From Mycolicibacterium mageritense (GTDB taxonomy: Bacteria; Actinomycetota; Actinomycetes; Mycobacteriales; Mycobacteriaceae): DNA of 64,000 nucleotides. This document shows, piece by piece, positions 16,019 to 26,431 of this stretch. Every line of letters starts with the position of its first letter. The first letter of the stretch is position 1. Where the stretch lies: NCBI RefSeq assembly GCF_010727475.1, contig NZ_AP022567.1, forward strand, positions 6,758,001 to 6,822,000. Reading direction: 5' to 3'. The notes beneath the pieces are model-generated. The model did no database searches, was not told the origin of the DNA, and saw only the letters and a program-made list of their open reading frames with translations. A program made the translations under genes and the position numbers.

Positions 16019-17068
16019 TTAGGGCTGCTTCTGGCCGGGGATGCCCTCGTAGGCGATGTCGCCGGTTTCGAGGTTCTTCTTGGTCAGCTCGGACAATCCG
16101 TCGAGGAACTTCTGCCGCTCGGTGACCACGTGCTCGATCGCGACGTCGACGTTTTCCTTGGTGATGGCGGGCATGATGTACACGGGATCGGTGTTGACCT
16201 TCTCGCCCTTCGCGAGCGCATTGGCCACCGCGAGGCCCGCCGACAGTTCCACGGTGCCGTTCTGCAGTGAGGTGCCGATGAATTCACCGCTCTTGACGGC
16301 GTTGAGGCCGTCCTCGATACCGTCGATGCCCACGATCGGCACGCCGTTGCGGCCCGATTCCTTGAGCGCCTGCAGCGCGCCGAGCCCCATGTCGTCGTTC
16401 TGGGCGACCACGCCGTTGATCTGCGGCCCGAAGCCCGAGATCCAGTTCTTCATCTTGTTGACGGCCTCGTCGCGCTTCCAGTTCGCGGTGTCCTTGGCCA
16501 GCACCTTGATGTCGGGGTACTTGGCCAGGGTCTGCTCGATGCCCTTGCTGCGGTCGAGTTCACCGGACTGGCCGAGCGGGCCCTGCAGGATCACGATGTT
16601 GCCCTTGCCGCCCAGCTTGTCGGCCATCATCTGCATCTCCTGCGCACCCGCGGCCACATCGTCGGGCTGGACGTTACCCGCGATGTCCTTGCTGTCGAGC
16701 GCGGCGTTGACGGGAACGAGCGGGATGCCCTTCGCCTTGGCGGAGGCGACCTGCGGCCCGAGCGAATCCGCCTGCACCGGAACCACGATGATGGCGTCCA
16801 CGCCCTGGTTGATCAGCGAGTCGACCTGGTTGGCCTGCGTGGACACATCGAGATTGGCTGAGTTCCACACCAATTCGATGTTGTTGTCCTTGGCGTAGGC
16901 CTCCATGCCCTCCTTGCCCGCGGTGATGAACGAACTCATGTCGTACACCGATACGCCGATGCGCGTGGTGTCCTTGTTGGCGTTGGGGTCACCCGCCCCG
17001 CACGCCGTCAGCCCGAGGCCGACGGCTGCCGCCGAGGCGATCGCGAACACCGTTGTTCCCAGTCTCAT
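16019..17068 (-). CDS. Sugar/polyol-binding lipoprotein of CUT2-type ABC importer (copy 2)
   Basis: A 349-residue lipoprotein, paralogous to the neighbouring gene at 14880. The signal peptide ends in GLTACG (lipidated Cys 23), then the RIGVSVYDMSSFITAGKEGM strand. The start at 17068 is chosen because AGAAGG precedes it and because it gives the same length as copy 1; an in-frame extension of 14 residues upstream is charged and would spoil the signal peptide. Most differences from copy 1 lie in the N-terminal lobe (for example LDVSTQANQ versus NDVSTQASQ) and around residues 110-200, as expected if the two bind different polyols for one shared membrane complex. It follows the permease gene after a 52-bp gap. 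Confidence 0.88.
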   Translation of the reverse strand: MRLGTTVFAIASAAAVGLGLTACGAGDPNANKDTTRIGVSVYDMSSFITAGKEGMEAYAKDNNIELVWNSANLDVSTQANQVDSLINQGVDAIIVVPVQADSLGPQVASAKAKGIPLVPVNAALDSKDIAGNVQPDDVAAGAQEMQMMADKLGGKGNIVILQGPLGQSGELDRSKGIEQTLAKYPDIKVLAKDTANWKRDEAVNKMKNWISGFGPQINGVVAQNDDMGLGALQALKESGRNGVPIVGIDGIEDGLNAVKSGEFIGTSLQNGTVELSAGLAVANALAKGEKVNTDPVYIMPAITKENVDVAIEHVVTERQKFLDGLSELTKKNLETGDIAYEGIPGQKQP

Positions 17069-17120
17069 GTGCCTTCTCTTTCGTTGGTGTTGTGGTTGCG
17101 GTGCAGTCACGTTCGTGTCG

Positions 17121-18161
17121 TCAAGTCCTGCGCCGCGACGACCACACGTCGACGGCGACGGCGGCCACGATCAGCACGCCCTTGATGACGTCCTGCCAGT
17201 AGGCCGGCACCACGAGGATGTCCAGGCCGTTGTTGAGCGTCTGAATCATCAGCAGGCCCAACGCTGTCCCCCAGATCGTGCCGCGCCCGCCCATCAGGCT
17301 CGCGCCGCCGATCACGACTGCCGCGATGGCGTCGAGCTCGTAGCCCTGCCCCAGGTTCGGCGGTCCCGAGATGACGCGGGAGGCCAGCATCACCCCGGAC
17401 AGGCCGGCCAAGAGCCCGGAGAACGCGTACACGCTGAACAACACGTTCTTGGCGTTGATACCGGCGATCTCGGCCGCGTTGCGGTTGCCGCCGACCGCGT
17501 ACACGCGCATGCCGTAGGTGGTGCGCTTCATGATGACGGCCAGCGCGATGATGCCGACGATCATCAGCAGCACCGGGATCTGCAGGCCCAGGATCTTGGT
17601 GTTGGCGATCGAACCGAATTCCGCAGGCAGCCCGTTGATCGGCGCGCCTCCACCGATCACATACGCCATACCCGAACCCGCCGTGAGCGTGCCCAACGTC
17701 GCGATGAACGGGGGAACGTTGATGCGCGACACCAGGAATCCGTTGATGCAGCCCACGGCCAGCCCCACGAGCATGGCCACCAGCACCGTCATCCACACCT
17801 GGCCGGGATTGGCCTTGGCGGTGGCGGCGCCCGCCATCGCCGACACCGCGATCACGCTGCCCACTGAAAGGTCGATGCCGCCCGTGAGGATCACCAATGT
17901 CTGGCCCAGTGCGATCAGCGCGAACGGTGCCGCCGCGACCAGGATCGTGATGAGGTTGTCCGGAGTGGCGAAACGCGCACTGCGGTAACTGAAGTACGCG
18001 ATGACCAGCAGCATCACGATCACCATGGAGTAGCGCACGGCGATGCCGCCGAGCCACTCGCGGGAGAACAGCCGTACGGGCTCGCCCGTCGTCGGCGACG
18101 CGACCGTGGCTGCGCCGGACGAATCCGGCGCCGCGCCGTCGGGTTTGAGTTCTGTTGACAC
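17121..18161 (-). CDS. ABC sugar/polyol permease (RbsC type)
   Basis: A 346-residue membrane subunit of a CUT2 (ribose-type) importer. After a polar N-terminus of about 40 residues there are eight to ten hydrophobic segments. Family motifs include LGQTLVILTGGIDLSVGSV near residues 104-122, NGFLVSRINVPPFIATLGT, and YAVGGNRNAAEIAGI, the coupling-helix region that contacts the ATPase. The GTG start at 18161 lies 2 bp after the stop of the ATPase gene. A single permease gene implies a homodimeric channel, normal for this class. Confidence 0.92.
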   Translation of the reverse strand: MSTELKPDGAAPDSSGAATVASPTTGEPVRLFSREWLGGIAVRYSMVIVMLLVIAYFSYRSARFATPDNLITILVAAAPFALIALGQTLVILTGGIDLSVGSVIAVSAMAGAATAKANPGQVWMTVLVAMLVGLAVGCINGFLVSRINVPPFIATLGTLTAGSGMAYVIGGGAPINGLPAEFGSIANTKILGLQIPVLLMIVGIIALAVIMKRTTYGMRVYAVGGNRNAAEIAGINAKNVLFSVYAFSGLLAGLSGVMLASRVISGPPNLGQGYELDAIAAVVIGGASLMGGRGTIWGTALGLLMIQTLNNGLDILVVPAYWQDVIKGVLIVAAVAVDVWSSRRRT

Positions 18162-18163
18162 GA

Positions 18164-19701
<1,538 letters not shown>

Positions 19702-19705
<4 letters not shown>

Positions 19706-20751
19706 GCGGAGCTCCCAACCGTGACCAGAACCTTGACGTTCTCGGCGTCCGCCGATGCGGTGAACGCCGCCGCAGCGTCCTCGAATCCGAATTCGGCGCT
19801 GATGATCTCGTCGACCGGGACCGCGCCGGAGGCCAGCAAATCGACGGCCGCCAGGAAGTCTTCCCGGACATACATGAGGTTGCCGATGAGGGCCAGCTCG
19901 CGGTCCTGGATGAGTCCGAGCGGCACCGGGGTCGCGCCTTCGGCGACGCCGACGATCATCACCGCGCCGCCCTTGTCGACCAGGTCGACCGCCTGAGCCA
20001 CCGAGCTCTCCCGGGACACGCAGTCGATCACGACGGCTGCCGGGCCACCGAGCAGGCCGAGCGCGGTCTCGACAGCGTCGGGGGCCGTCGGGTCGAATGT
20101 GCCCACCGCACCGAGCCGTTCGGCTCTGGCCCGCTTGGACTCGAGCAGATCGGCCACCACGACCCGGGCCCCGGCGTGACGCGCGGCCAGCAGTGTGAAC
20201 AGGCCGATGGGGCCCGCTCCGATCACCACGACGGGCCGGCCGGCCAGATCCCCGACCACCTCCGCGGCGCGCCGCACGGTGTGCACCGGCGTGGCCAAGG
20301 GTTCGATGAGGATGGCATGCCGGTCGTCCAGTCCATCGTCGAGCGCGACCAGCCGATCCTCGGCGATCGTGAACGAATCGGCCAGTGCGCCTGCGGTTTG
20401 GCAGCCGAACACCAGCAGTTCGCGGCAGATGTTGTACCGCCCCGCACGGCACTGCGTGCACTGCCCGCACGCCAGGTTCGGCTCGATGGTCACGCGCCGG
20501 CCCAGCCAGGATTCGTCGACGCCCGCGCCGACCGCGTCCACCACGCCGACCGCTTCGTGCCCCGGACGGTACGGCAGGTCGATGAACGGATGGCGGCCAC
20601 ACGCGGCGTGCAGGTCGGAGCCGCAGATGCCGACCACGGTCGTGCGCACGCGTGCCTCACCCGCGGCGGGCTCGGGCTCTCCGACGGTCTCGATGTCGAT
20701 GTCATCGATCGTGTTGACGACGACTCTTCTGTTGATACCGGTCCCTACCAT
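19702..20751 (-). CDS. Zinc-dependent polyol/alcohol dehydrogenase (MDR family)
   Basis: A 349-residue medium-chain dehydrogenase. Catalytic zinc ligands are in GICGSDLH and RPGHEAVGVV; the structural-zinc cysteines are in CGQCTQCRAGRYNIC near residues 94-108; the NAD-binding motif is VVIGAGPIGLF near residue 173. Relatives oxidise sugar alcohols to ketoses (sorbitol/threonine dehydrogenase branch). Its start overlaps the end of the SDR gene by 7 bp and its stop overlaps the ATPase start by 4 bp. Three dehydrogenases in one operon suggest several polyols or stereoisomers can be processed. Confidence 0.88.
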
Positions 20752-21512
20752 GCGGTGTACCCTCCGTCGGCCACGAGGACCGAGCCCGTGATGAACGACG
20801 CGGCGTCACTGGCCAGGAACACCACGCTCGGCGCGATCTCCTCGGGCAGCGCGTACCGGAGTTGAGGCGTGTCATCGATCCAGTGCCGCTTGAACTCCGG
20901 CCGGTCGACGGGCGCCATCTCGGTCTTGACGTAGCCCGGTGCCAGCGCGTTCACCCGGATACCGAGCGGGGCCCATTCGGCGGCAAGCGATTTCGTCAGG
21001 TGGTGGACCGCGGCCTTCGATGCGTTGTAGGCCGGTTGCATTTGCGGACGGTTGACGATCAGGCCTGACATCGAGCCGATGTTGACCACCGAACCGCTGC
21101 CCCGTTCCCGCATGTGGGCGCCCACCGCGAGTGAACACGCCCACAGCGCTTTGACATTGAGGTCGAAGACGTCGTCCCACTGCTGTTCGGTGACATCCCA
21201 GGATTCGGCGTGGTAGCACGTCCCTGCGTTGTTCACCAGGATGTCGATGTGGCCGAGCGCGTCGATGGCCTCGGCCGTCATCCGCGTGACATCGTCGGCC
21301 TTGGTGATGTCGACCGCGATGGGATGGAAGGTATGGCCGGCGGTCGCCGCTTCGGCGACGACCTTCTCGTTGCGCTCGGCGCTGCGCCCGGCGATGGCGA
21401 CCTGCGCGCCGGCTTCGGCCAGGCCGAACGCGAACGCGCGGCCGAGGCCTTGGTTGCCACCGGTCACCAGCGCGGTGCGGCCCGTGAGATCGAAAGGATT
21501 CGACAAGGTCAT
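20745..21512 (-). CDS. SDR-family polyol/sugar dehydrogenase
   Basis: A 255-residue classical short-chain dehydrogenase. Visible are the cofactor motif TGGNQGLGRAFA, NNAG in the fourth strand, the catalytic YNASK motif, and the C-terminal GSVLVADGGYTAW. Similar enzymes act on gluconate, mannitol, arabinitol or xylulose. Its GTG/ATG junctions overlap both neighbours by a few bases, so it belongs firmly to the polyol operon. The preferred substrate cannot be deduced. Confidence 0.88.
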   Translation of the reverse strand: MTLSNPFDLTGRTALVTGGNQGLGRAFAFGLAEAGAQVAIAGRSAERNEKVVAEAATAGHTFHPIAVDITKADDVTRMTAEAIDALGHIDILVNNAGTCYHAESWDVTEQQWDDVFDLNVKALWACSLAVGAHMRERGSGSVVNIGSMSGLIVNRPQMQPAYNASKAAVHHLTKSLAAEWAPLGIRVNALAPGYVKTEMAPVDRPEFKRHWIDDTPQLRYALPEEIAPSVVFLASDAASFITGSVLVADGGYTAW

Positions 21513-22537
21513 GAAGGGTTCACAATCGACTTGAGGCTGGCGGGGTCGGTGTCGCTGTCGAGGGCTTCGGCGACGTGTTCGAGGTCATAGCGGCCGGTGA
21601 CCAGCGCGTCGAGGTCGACGGCGCCCGACGTCACCAGATGGATTGCCGCGGGCCAGGTGTCGGTGTAGCGGAACACGCCGGTGACGGTGATCTCCCAGTT
21701 CTGGATGTAGCCGACGGGCAGGGTCACCTCGTCGGCGCCCATGCCGACCAGCACCACCTTGCCGGCAGGCCCGACCGCCTTGATCCCGCTGACGACGGCC
21801 GGGGCGGCACCGCTTGCGTCGACGAACGCGTCGACCTTCGGATCCAATGCGGCCACATCATCTTTCGCGGGGTCCAGCACTTCGGTGGCGCCGAACTTCA
21901 GTGCGCGTTCGCGGCGCGAGGCCACCAGGTCGGACACCACGATGCGGGACGCGCCGAACGCGCGGGCTGTCTGCGCGCAGATCACGCCGATGGGCCCGGC
22001 GCCCGCGATCAGGATCGACGATCCCGGGACGATGCCGGCCTTGCGCATGGTGGTGATGGCCACCGAGAGCGGTTCGAGCAGCGCGGCGGCGTCGTCCGAC
22101 ATCGAATCCGGCACCGGATGGGCCATGTCGTCGTCGATCGTGACGTAACGGCAGAACGCGCCGTCCACCGGCGGGGTGGCGTAGAACTTCATCTCGGGGC
22201 ACAGGTTGTAGCGCCCTGCCTTGCACTGCTTGCACCTGCGGCACGCGTGCTGCGGCTCGACCGCGACGCGCTGACCCACGCGAGCCGGATCCACCCCCTC
22301 GCCGACTGCGGCGATGCGCCCTGACAGTTCGTGGCCGAGGATCATGGGTTCCTCGACGACGAAATCGCCGATGCGCCCGTGCCGGTAGTAGTGCACATCC
22401 GAACCGCACACGCCGACCGCCGCGACCTCGACGAGCACCTCGTGTGGTCCGGGCGTGGGCACCGGCCGGTCCTCGATGACCAGCGTGCCCACGCCGGTCA
22501 TCACGCTGGCCCGCATCGTGCCGGATGTTCCGGTCAT
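21509..22537 (-). CDS. Zinc-dependent xylitol/L-iditol (sorbitol)-type dehydrogenase
   Basis: A 342-residue medium-chain dehydrogenase of the polyol dehydrogenase branch. GVCGSDVHYYRHGRIGDFVV near residues 42-61 is the characteristic sorbitol/xylitol dehydrogenase sequence around the catalytic zinc Cys; GHELSG follows, and CRRCKQCKAGRYNLC gives the structural-zinc cysteines. The NAD motif is LIAGAGPIGVI. ATG at 22537 overlaps the stop of the epimerase-like gene by 4 bp. Xylitol to D-xylulose would suit the FGGY kinase encoded in the same operon. Confidence 0.88.
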   Translation of the reverse strand: MTGTSGTMRASVMTGVGTLVIEDRPVPTPGPHEVLVEVAAVGVCGSDVHYYRHGRIGDFVVEEPMILGHELSGRIAAVGEGVDPARVGQRVAVEPQHACRRCKQCKAGRYNLCPEMKFYATPPVDGAFCRYVTIDDDMAHPVPDSMSDDAAALLEPLSVAITTMRKAGIVPGSSILIAGAGPIGVICAQTARAFGASRIVVSDLVASRRERALKFGATEVLDPAKDDVAALDPKVDAFVDASGAAPAVVSGIKAVGPAGKVVLVGMGADEVTLPVGYIQNWEITVTGVFRYTDTWPAAIHLVTSGAVDLDALVTGRYDLEHVAEALDSDTDPASLKSIVNPS

Positions 22538-23181
22538 GTCAGATTCCTTTCGCTCGTCCCGGCGCCGGCGAGCAGGGCCCGCCCGACGACCATGGCTTGG
22601 ACGCCGGCTTTGATACACAGCGGCGCAATGTCTTCGGTGATGCCTCCGTCGACGATCACCGGTGTCCAGACCGCACACGACGCGGCGATGTCAAGCCGTT
22701 CGGTCCGGCAGGGGTCACTGCTGCCCGGCTCGATCAGCATCACCAACGCACCGTCCGGCACCGCGGGCCAGGGCGGCGCCTCACCGCTGCGCCATCCGGG
22801 CCAGTCCTGCCAGACCGCGATCCACGCACCGGCATCCGCCGCGCGGATCGCCGCGGCCCGCTCCTCGCTGAACGCCGCCCACGGCACGTAGACGCGCGCC
22901 GGGCGTAGTGCCAGCACGTCGGTCAAGGTGCGTTCGACGAAGTCGACGCCGCCGATCAGGTGGACTTCGAGTTGCGACCGCTCGACGCGACCGGCGATGT
23001 CGCGCAGCTCCGCGAGGGTCACGCCGGTGGGCAACCCTTCGTCGTCGGCCATCACGTCGACGTGGACCGCGAGTCCGGCGTCGGCGAGGGCGCCGGCCAA
23101 TCGGGTTCGGGTGTCGGCCGGTGCAGCGTACACCGAGCCGGCCAGCTGGCCGGGGTAATCCTGGTGCCAGCGCGCGATCAT
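22534..23181 (-). CDS. Ribulose-phosphate 3-epimerase-like protein
   Basis: A 215-residue TIM-barrel protein of the ribulose-phosphate-binding superfamily. Sequence is divergent from housekeeping Rpe, but all four metal ligands are in place: H40 and D42 in VHVDVM, H74 in LEVHLIGG and D178 in VIVDGG. GRALL near the C-terminus lies where the phosphate-binding loop is expected. It overlaps both neighbours by 4 bp (ATGA junctions). In context it should interconvert pentulose phosphates, or tetrulose phosphates, produced by the kinase; a 3-keto-gulonate-phosphate-decarboxylase-like activity is the main alternative. Confidence 0.75.
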   Translation of the reverse strand: MIARWHQDYPGQLAGSVYAAPADTRTRLAGALADAGLAVHVDVMADDEGLPTGVTLAELRDIAGRVERSQLEVHLIGGVDFVERTLTDVLALRPARVYVPWAAFSEERAAAIRAADAGAWIAVWQDWPGWRSGEAPPWPAVPDGALVMLIEPGSSDPCRTERLDIAASCAVWTPVIVDGGITEDIAPLCIKAGVQAMVVGRALLAGAGTSERNLT

Positions 23182-24665
23182 GACCGCTCCTGCGTGTCGA
23201 GCAGCGGCGAGGCCGCCAGTTCGGCCCAGCGGGAACGTAATCGGTTGAGGTCACGGGCGCTACGCCGCGGCGCGATGCTGTGGCGCACGCCGGGTTGCCA
23301 CCGCTTGGCCAGATCGACCAGTCCCGCGACGTCCATGCGCCCTGCCACCGCGGCGGCCTGCACGCAGGCACCGCGCGCCGTGGCCTCGTCGGCGTCGAGC
23401 ACCGTCACCTCGTCGTCGAGCAGGTCCGCCAGGAGTTGCAGTGTCGCGGTCGAGCGGGCACCACCGCCGACCACCACGGCGGCTCCGTCGAGGCCGACTC
23501 CGCCGGCGCGCAGGCTGTCCCGTGCGCTCATCAGCGACAGCAGCGGTCCCTCGACGAACGCTCGGGCCAGTTCTTCACGCGTGGTGTGCGACGTGAGGTC
23601 GGCGAACATGCCGCGGGCCGCGGGCCGGTCCGGCTTGCGTTCGCCGTCCAGGAACGGCACGAGCACCGGGCCCTGCGTGTCGCCCGCGGCGAGTGCGAGC
23701 TCGGCGAGCCCCGCCAGGTCGGTGCCGAGCAGACGGGCCGCCAGATCGCCCACCCGGGCGGCATTGAGCGTGCTCACCAGCGGCAGGTAGCCTCCGGTCA
23801 GGTCGGCGACGCCGTCGACCATGCCGGTCGGGTCGAAAACCGGTGTGCGCGAGGATGTTGCGACCACACCCGACGTACCGATACCGATGTACTGGTCGCC
23901 GTCACCCAAGCCGAGGCCCAGATAGGCTGCGTGCTGATCGCCCCCTCCTGGGGCCACCGGCACCCCTTCGGGCAGCCCGAGAAGCTCCGCGGCGTGGGCA
24001 CGCAGTGCGCCGGCGGGCTCACAGGGGCCGAGCACGGTCGGCAGCATCGCGCCCCAGTCCCTGACGCCCGCGGCCGCTTCGAGATAGTCGGCGATCCATT
24101 CACCGGTCACGGCGTTGAAATACCCGGTGCCCGACGCGTCGGACCGGTCGGTGACGCGCGCCCCGGTGAGCCAGTACGTCAGGTAGTCGTGCGGCAGCAG
24201 CATCGTCGCCGCACGGTCCAGCACAGCCGGTTCGTGTTCGGCCAGCCACGCGAGTTTGGCGATCGTGAACGCGGCGGTGGGCAGCGATCCGATGCAGCGG
24301 ACCCAGTTGTGGGCCCCGATGCGCTCGACCAGTACGGCCAGATTGGGCGCTCCGGTGGTGTCATTCCACAGTTTGGCTGCGCGCAACGGGTTTCCGTCAT
24401 CATCGAGCAGCACCAGCCCGTGGCATTGCGCGGCCACCGAGACCGCGCGGATCGCGGGCTGCTCGGCACAGTTGCCGAGTGCGGCGCGGATCGCCGAGAC
24501 GAGCGCCTCGACCCAGGCGTCCGGATGTTGTTCGCTGCTCGGTGGGAAGGCCGGCGGGTGCGCGGCCGACCCCGAACCCAGCAGCCGGCCGGTGGTGAGT
24601 TCGCGGATCTCGACCTTGCACGACTGGGTGGACGAATCCACCCCGAGGACAGCCGATTCCGTCAT
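23178..24665 (-). CDS. FGGY-family carbohydrate kinase (xylulokinase-like)
   Basis: A 495-residue FGGY kinase. The N-terminal phosphate-binding motif is VLGVDSSTQSCKVEI; HGLVLLDDDGNPLRAAKLWND and the catalytic-Asp loop APGGGDQHAAYLGLGLG follow; GIGTSGVV is the adenosine-contacting motif and VVVGGGARS the C-terminal one. These fit xylulokinase and related pentulose kinases. The ATG at 24665 overlaps the stop of the SIS gene (ATGA); an in-frame extension upstream lies over the SIS coding sequence and is rejected. The likely reaction is ATP-dependent phosphorylation of the ketose made by the operon dehydrogenases. Confidence 0.9.
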   Translation of the reverse strand: MTESAVLGVDSSTQSCKVEIRELTTGRLLGSGSAAHPPAFPPSSEQHPDAWVEALVSAIRAALGNCAEQPAIRAVSVAAQCHGLVLLDDDGNPLRAAKLWNDTTGAPNLAVLVERIGAHNWVRCIGSLPTAAFTIAKLAWLAEHEPAVLDRAATMLLPHDYLTYWLTGARVTDRSDASGTGYFNAVTGEWIADYLEAAAGVRDWGAMLPTVLGPCEPAGALRAHAAELLGLPEGVPVAPGGGDQHAAYLGLGLGDGDQYIGIGTSGVVATSSRTPVFDPTGMVDGVADLTGGYLPLVSTLNAARVGDLAARLLGTDLAGLAELALAAGDTQGPVLVPFLDGERKPDRPAARGMFADLTSHTTREELARAFVEGPLLSLMSARDSLRAGGVGLDGAAVVVGGGARSTATLQLLADLLDDEVTVLDADEATARGACVQAAAVAGRMDVAGLVDLAKRWQPGVRHSIAPRRSARDLNRLRSRWAELAASPLLDTQERS

Positions 24666-25294
24666 CGGCCGACCACCGGTACGTCGCCGACAGTCTCGCC
24701 GCGGGCCCCGACGCCGCCCGCCGGGTGGCTGTCGACCACATCGCGCAGGGTGTGCCCGCGCAGCGCCATCGTCACCACCGCCAGGGCATCGCCCCATGCG
24801 CCGACGGCCAAGGTGCTGGCCATGGCGATCATGTCGCCGGGGTCGGCATCGGCAGGGGTCGGCGGCAACGCGACCACGGTGCGTGCCGCGGACGCGAACG
24901 GCGAGTCGGGACTCTCGGTGACGGCGACGACCGAAACCCCGCGGGCCGCAAGCCGTTCGGCCAACCGCGTGAGCTCACCGGACTGCCCGGTCTTGGAAAA
25001 CGCCAGTACCAGATCGTTCTCTGTGATCGCGCCCATTCCGCCGTGCAGCGCGTCCATCGACGGCAGATAGACCGCGGGCGTGCCGCACACCGACAGCAGA
25101 TGCGCCAGGCGCTCAGCCATGATCCCGGACGTCCCCGAACCTGTCGTGACGACCTTGCCTGCCAGGGTCAGCAGGCGCCGGGCGATGTCGACGACGTCAG
25201 CCTCGACGCTGCCGCTCAGCGCGGCCACCGCGGCGGATTCTCGAGACAACACCGCGCCGGCCAGAGCTGCCAGTTCGGTGTCGTCGGTCCGCAT
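24662..25294 (-). CDS. SIS-domain sugar-phosphate isomerase (KpsF/GutQ-like)
   Basis: A 210-residue single SIS-domain protein resembling arabinose-5-phosphate isomerases but without their C-terminal CBS pair. Motifs are TTGSGTSGIMAERLAHLL, the SMDALHGGMG loop and LVLAFSKTGQSGEL; a HPAGGVGARG segment near the end corresponds to the conserved HPGGxLG of KdsD. It is the first gene of the minus-strand polyol operon, 168 bp from the divergent regulator. An aldose/ketose phosphate isomerase role is expected, for example arabinose-5-phosphate to ribulose-5-phosphate after D-arabitol uptake. Confidence 0.85.
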   Translation of the reverse strand: MRTDDTELAALAGAVLSRESAAVAALSGSVEADVVDIARRLLTLAGKVVTTGSGTSGIMAERLAHLLSVCGTPAVYLPSMDALHGGMGAITENDLVLAFSKTGQSGELTRLAERLAARGVSVVAVTESPDSPFASAARTVVALPPTPADADPGDMIAMASTLAVGAWGDALAVVTMALRGHTLRDVVDSHPAGGVGARGETVGDVPVVGR

Positions 25295-25345
25295 ACGTGA
25301 TCTGCCTCCACAGTCCCTGGTCGCTCATCTGTCCGAAAAGCCACT

Positions 25346-25416
25346 CATATGATTGGTTGTGATGTGGATCATGCAATGCTCTATGCTCATATGTCAATGT
25401 GGTTGCACATATGTGC
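25346..25416. promoter_or_regulatory. Three phased CATATG operator-like sites
   Basis: In the 168-bp divergent region, CATATG occurs at 25346-25351, 25388-25393 and 25408-25413. Each is in a similar context (ACTCATATGATT, GCTCATATGTCA, GCACATATGTGC); the last is a perfect 12-bp palindrome at 25405-25416. The spacings are 42 and 20 bp, close to four and two helical turns, so all sites face the same side of the DNA. This fits cooperative binding of a multimeric SorC-type regulator controlling both the operon and its own gene. Confidence 0.65.
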
Positions 25417-25462
25417 GCGGACGTCGCGGTGAACGACGACCGCGGCGGAAAGGAGACACCGC

Positions 25463-26404
25463 ATGGGCCCAGATGAGCTGTTCCAGCGGGCGGTGATCGC
25501 GCGCCGCTACTACCTCGAGGGACGCACCCGGGTCCAGATCGCCGAGGAGTTCGGCATCTCGCGCTTCAAGGTCGCGCGGATGCTCGACGAGGCACTCGAA
25601 TCGGGCATGGTCGAGATCAAGATTCACAACCCCGGCTCGGTCGATGTCGAGCTCTCCACCGCACTGCAACGCCGCTACGGCCTCGAACACGCCTACGCTG
25701 TGGTCTGCGGATCCGAGAACCATGACGGCACAACAGATTCAGCCGACGAGCGAGTTGCGGCGGTGACCAAGGCGATGGCCGAACTGCTGCAGTCGATCCT
25801 GCGCGACGGCGACGTGGTCGGAGTGGACTGCGGGCGCACGCTGGCCCGGGTCGCCGACCACCTCACCACGTTGCCCCGTTGCGACGTCGTACAACTCACC
25901 GGCATGGCCGGCGCGATCACGCACAACGGTGCCGATCTGGCGCGCCGCGTCAGCGAGATCAGCGGCGGCCGATCGTGGCCGCTGTACGCACCGCTGGTGG
26001 TGCCGGATGCGCGCACCGCCGCGAGCCTCGTCGGCGACCACCAGATCCAACAGACCATCGACCGGCACAAAAAGGTCAGCTGCGCTTTGGTTTCCGTCGG
26101 CGCGTGGCTCGAGGGCGCATCGCAGGTCTACGGTTCACTGTCCACCGAGGAGGTCGAGCGACTCGCCGCCGCCGGGGTGTGCGCCGAGTCCTGCGCGCTG
26201 CTTCTCGACGCCGACGGCAACCGCCTGGCAGGTCTCGACGACCGCCGGATGGGTATCGACGAAGCCACGCTGCGCGCGATCCCGACGGTCATCGCGATCT
26301 CCACCGGCCCCGAGAAGATCGCCGCCACGCGGGCGGTGCTGCGGTCCGGCATGGTCTCGTCCCTGGTCACCGACGTCGATATCGCCGCCGCGGTGCTCGA
26401 CTAG
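25463..26404 (+). CDS. SorC-family sugar-responsive transcriptional regulator
   Basis: A 313-residue regulator. The N-terminal helix-turn-helix (RRYYLEGRTRVQIAEEFGIS, then RFKVARMLDEALESGMVEI) is followed by the SorC sugar-binding domain, recognisable from DGDVVGVDCGRTLARVADHL and the C-terminal AIPTVIAISTGPEKIAATRAVLRSGMVSSLVTD. ATG at 25463 follows AAAGGAGA. It is divergent from the polyol operon and lies beside phased palindromes, so it most likely controls that operon in response to a phosphorylated intermediate, as SorC proteins do in other species. The gene is followed after 27 bp by an SDR gene. Confidence 0.9.
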   Translation: MGPDELFQRAVIARRYYLEGRTRVQIAEEFGISRFKVARMLDEALESGMVEIKIHNPGSVDVELSTALQRRYGLEHAYAVVCGSENHDGTTDSADERVAAVTKAMAELLQSILRDGDVVGVDCGRTLARVADHLTTLPRCDVVQLTGMAGAITHNGADLARRVSEISGGRSWPLYAPLVVPDARTAASLVGDHQIQQTIDRHKKVSCALVSVGAWLEGASQVYGSLSTEEVERLAAAGVCAESCALLLDADGNRLAGLDDRRMGIDEATLRAIPTVIAISTGPEKIAATRAVLRSGMVSSLVTDVDIAAAVLD

Positions 26405-26431
26405 CCCTCAACACGAAAGGTTCACTCAGAG

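Noticed and set aside
19706..20602. Extension making an 812-residue ABC ATPase fused to an upstream domain
   Set aside because: It overlaps the dehydrogenase gene out of frame; ATG 19705 with the ATGA overlap is the true start.
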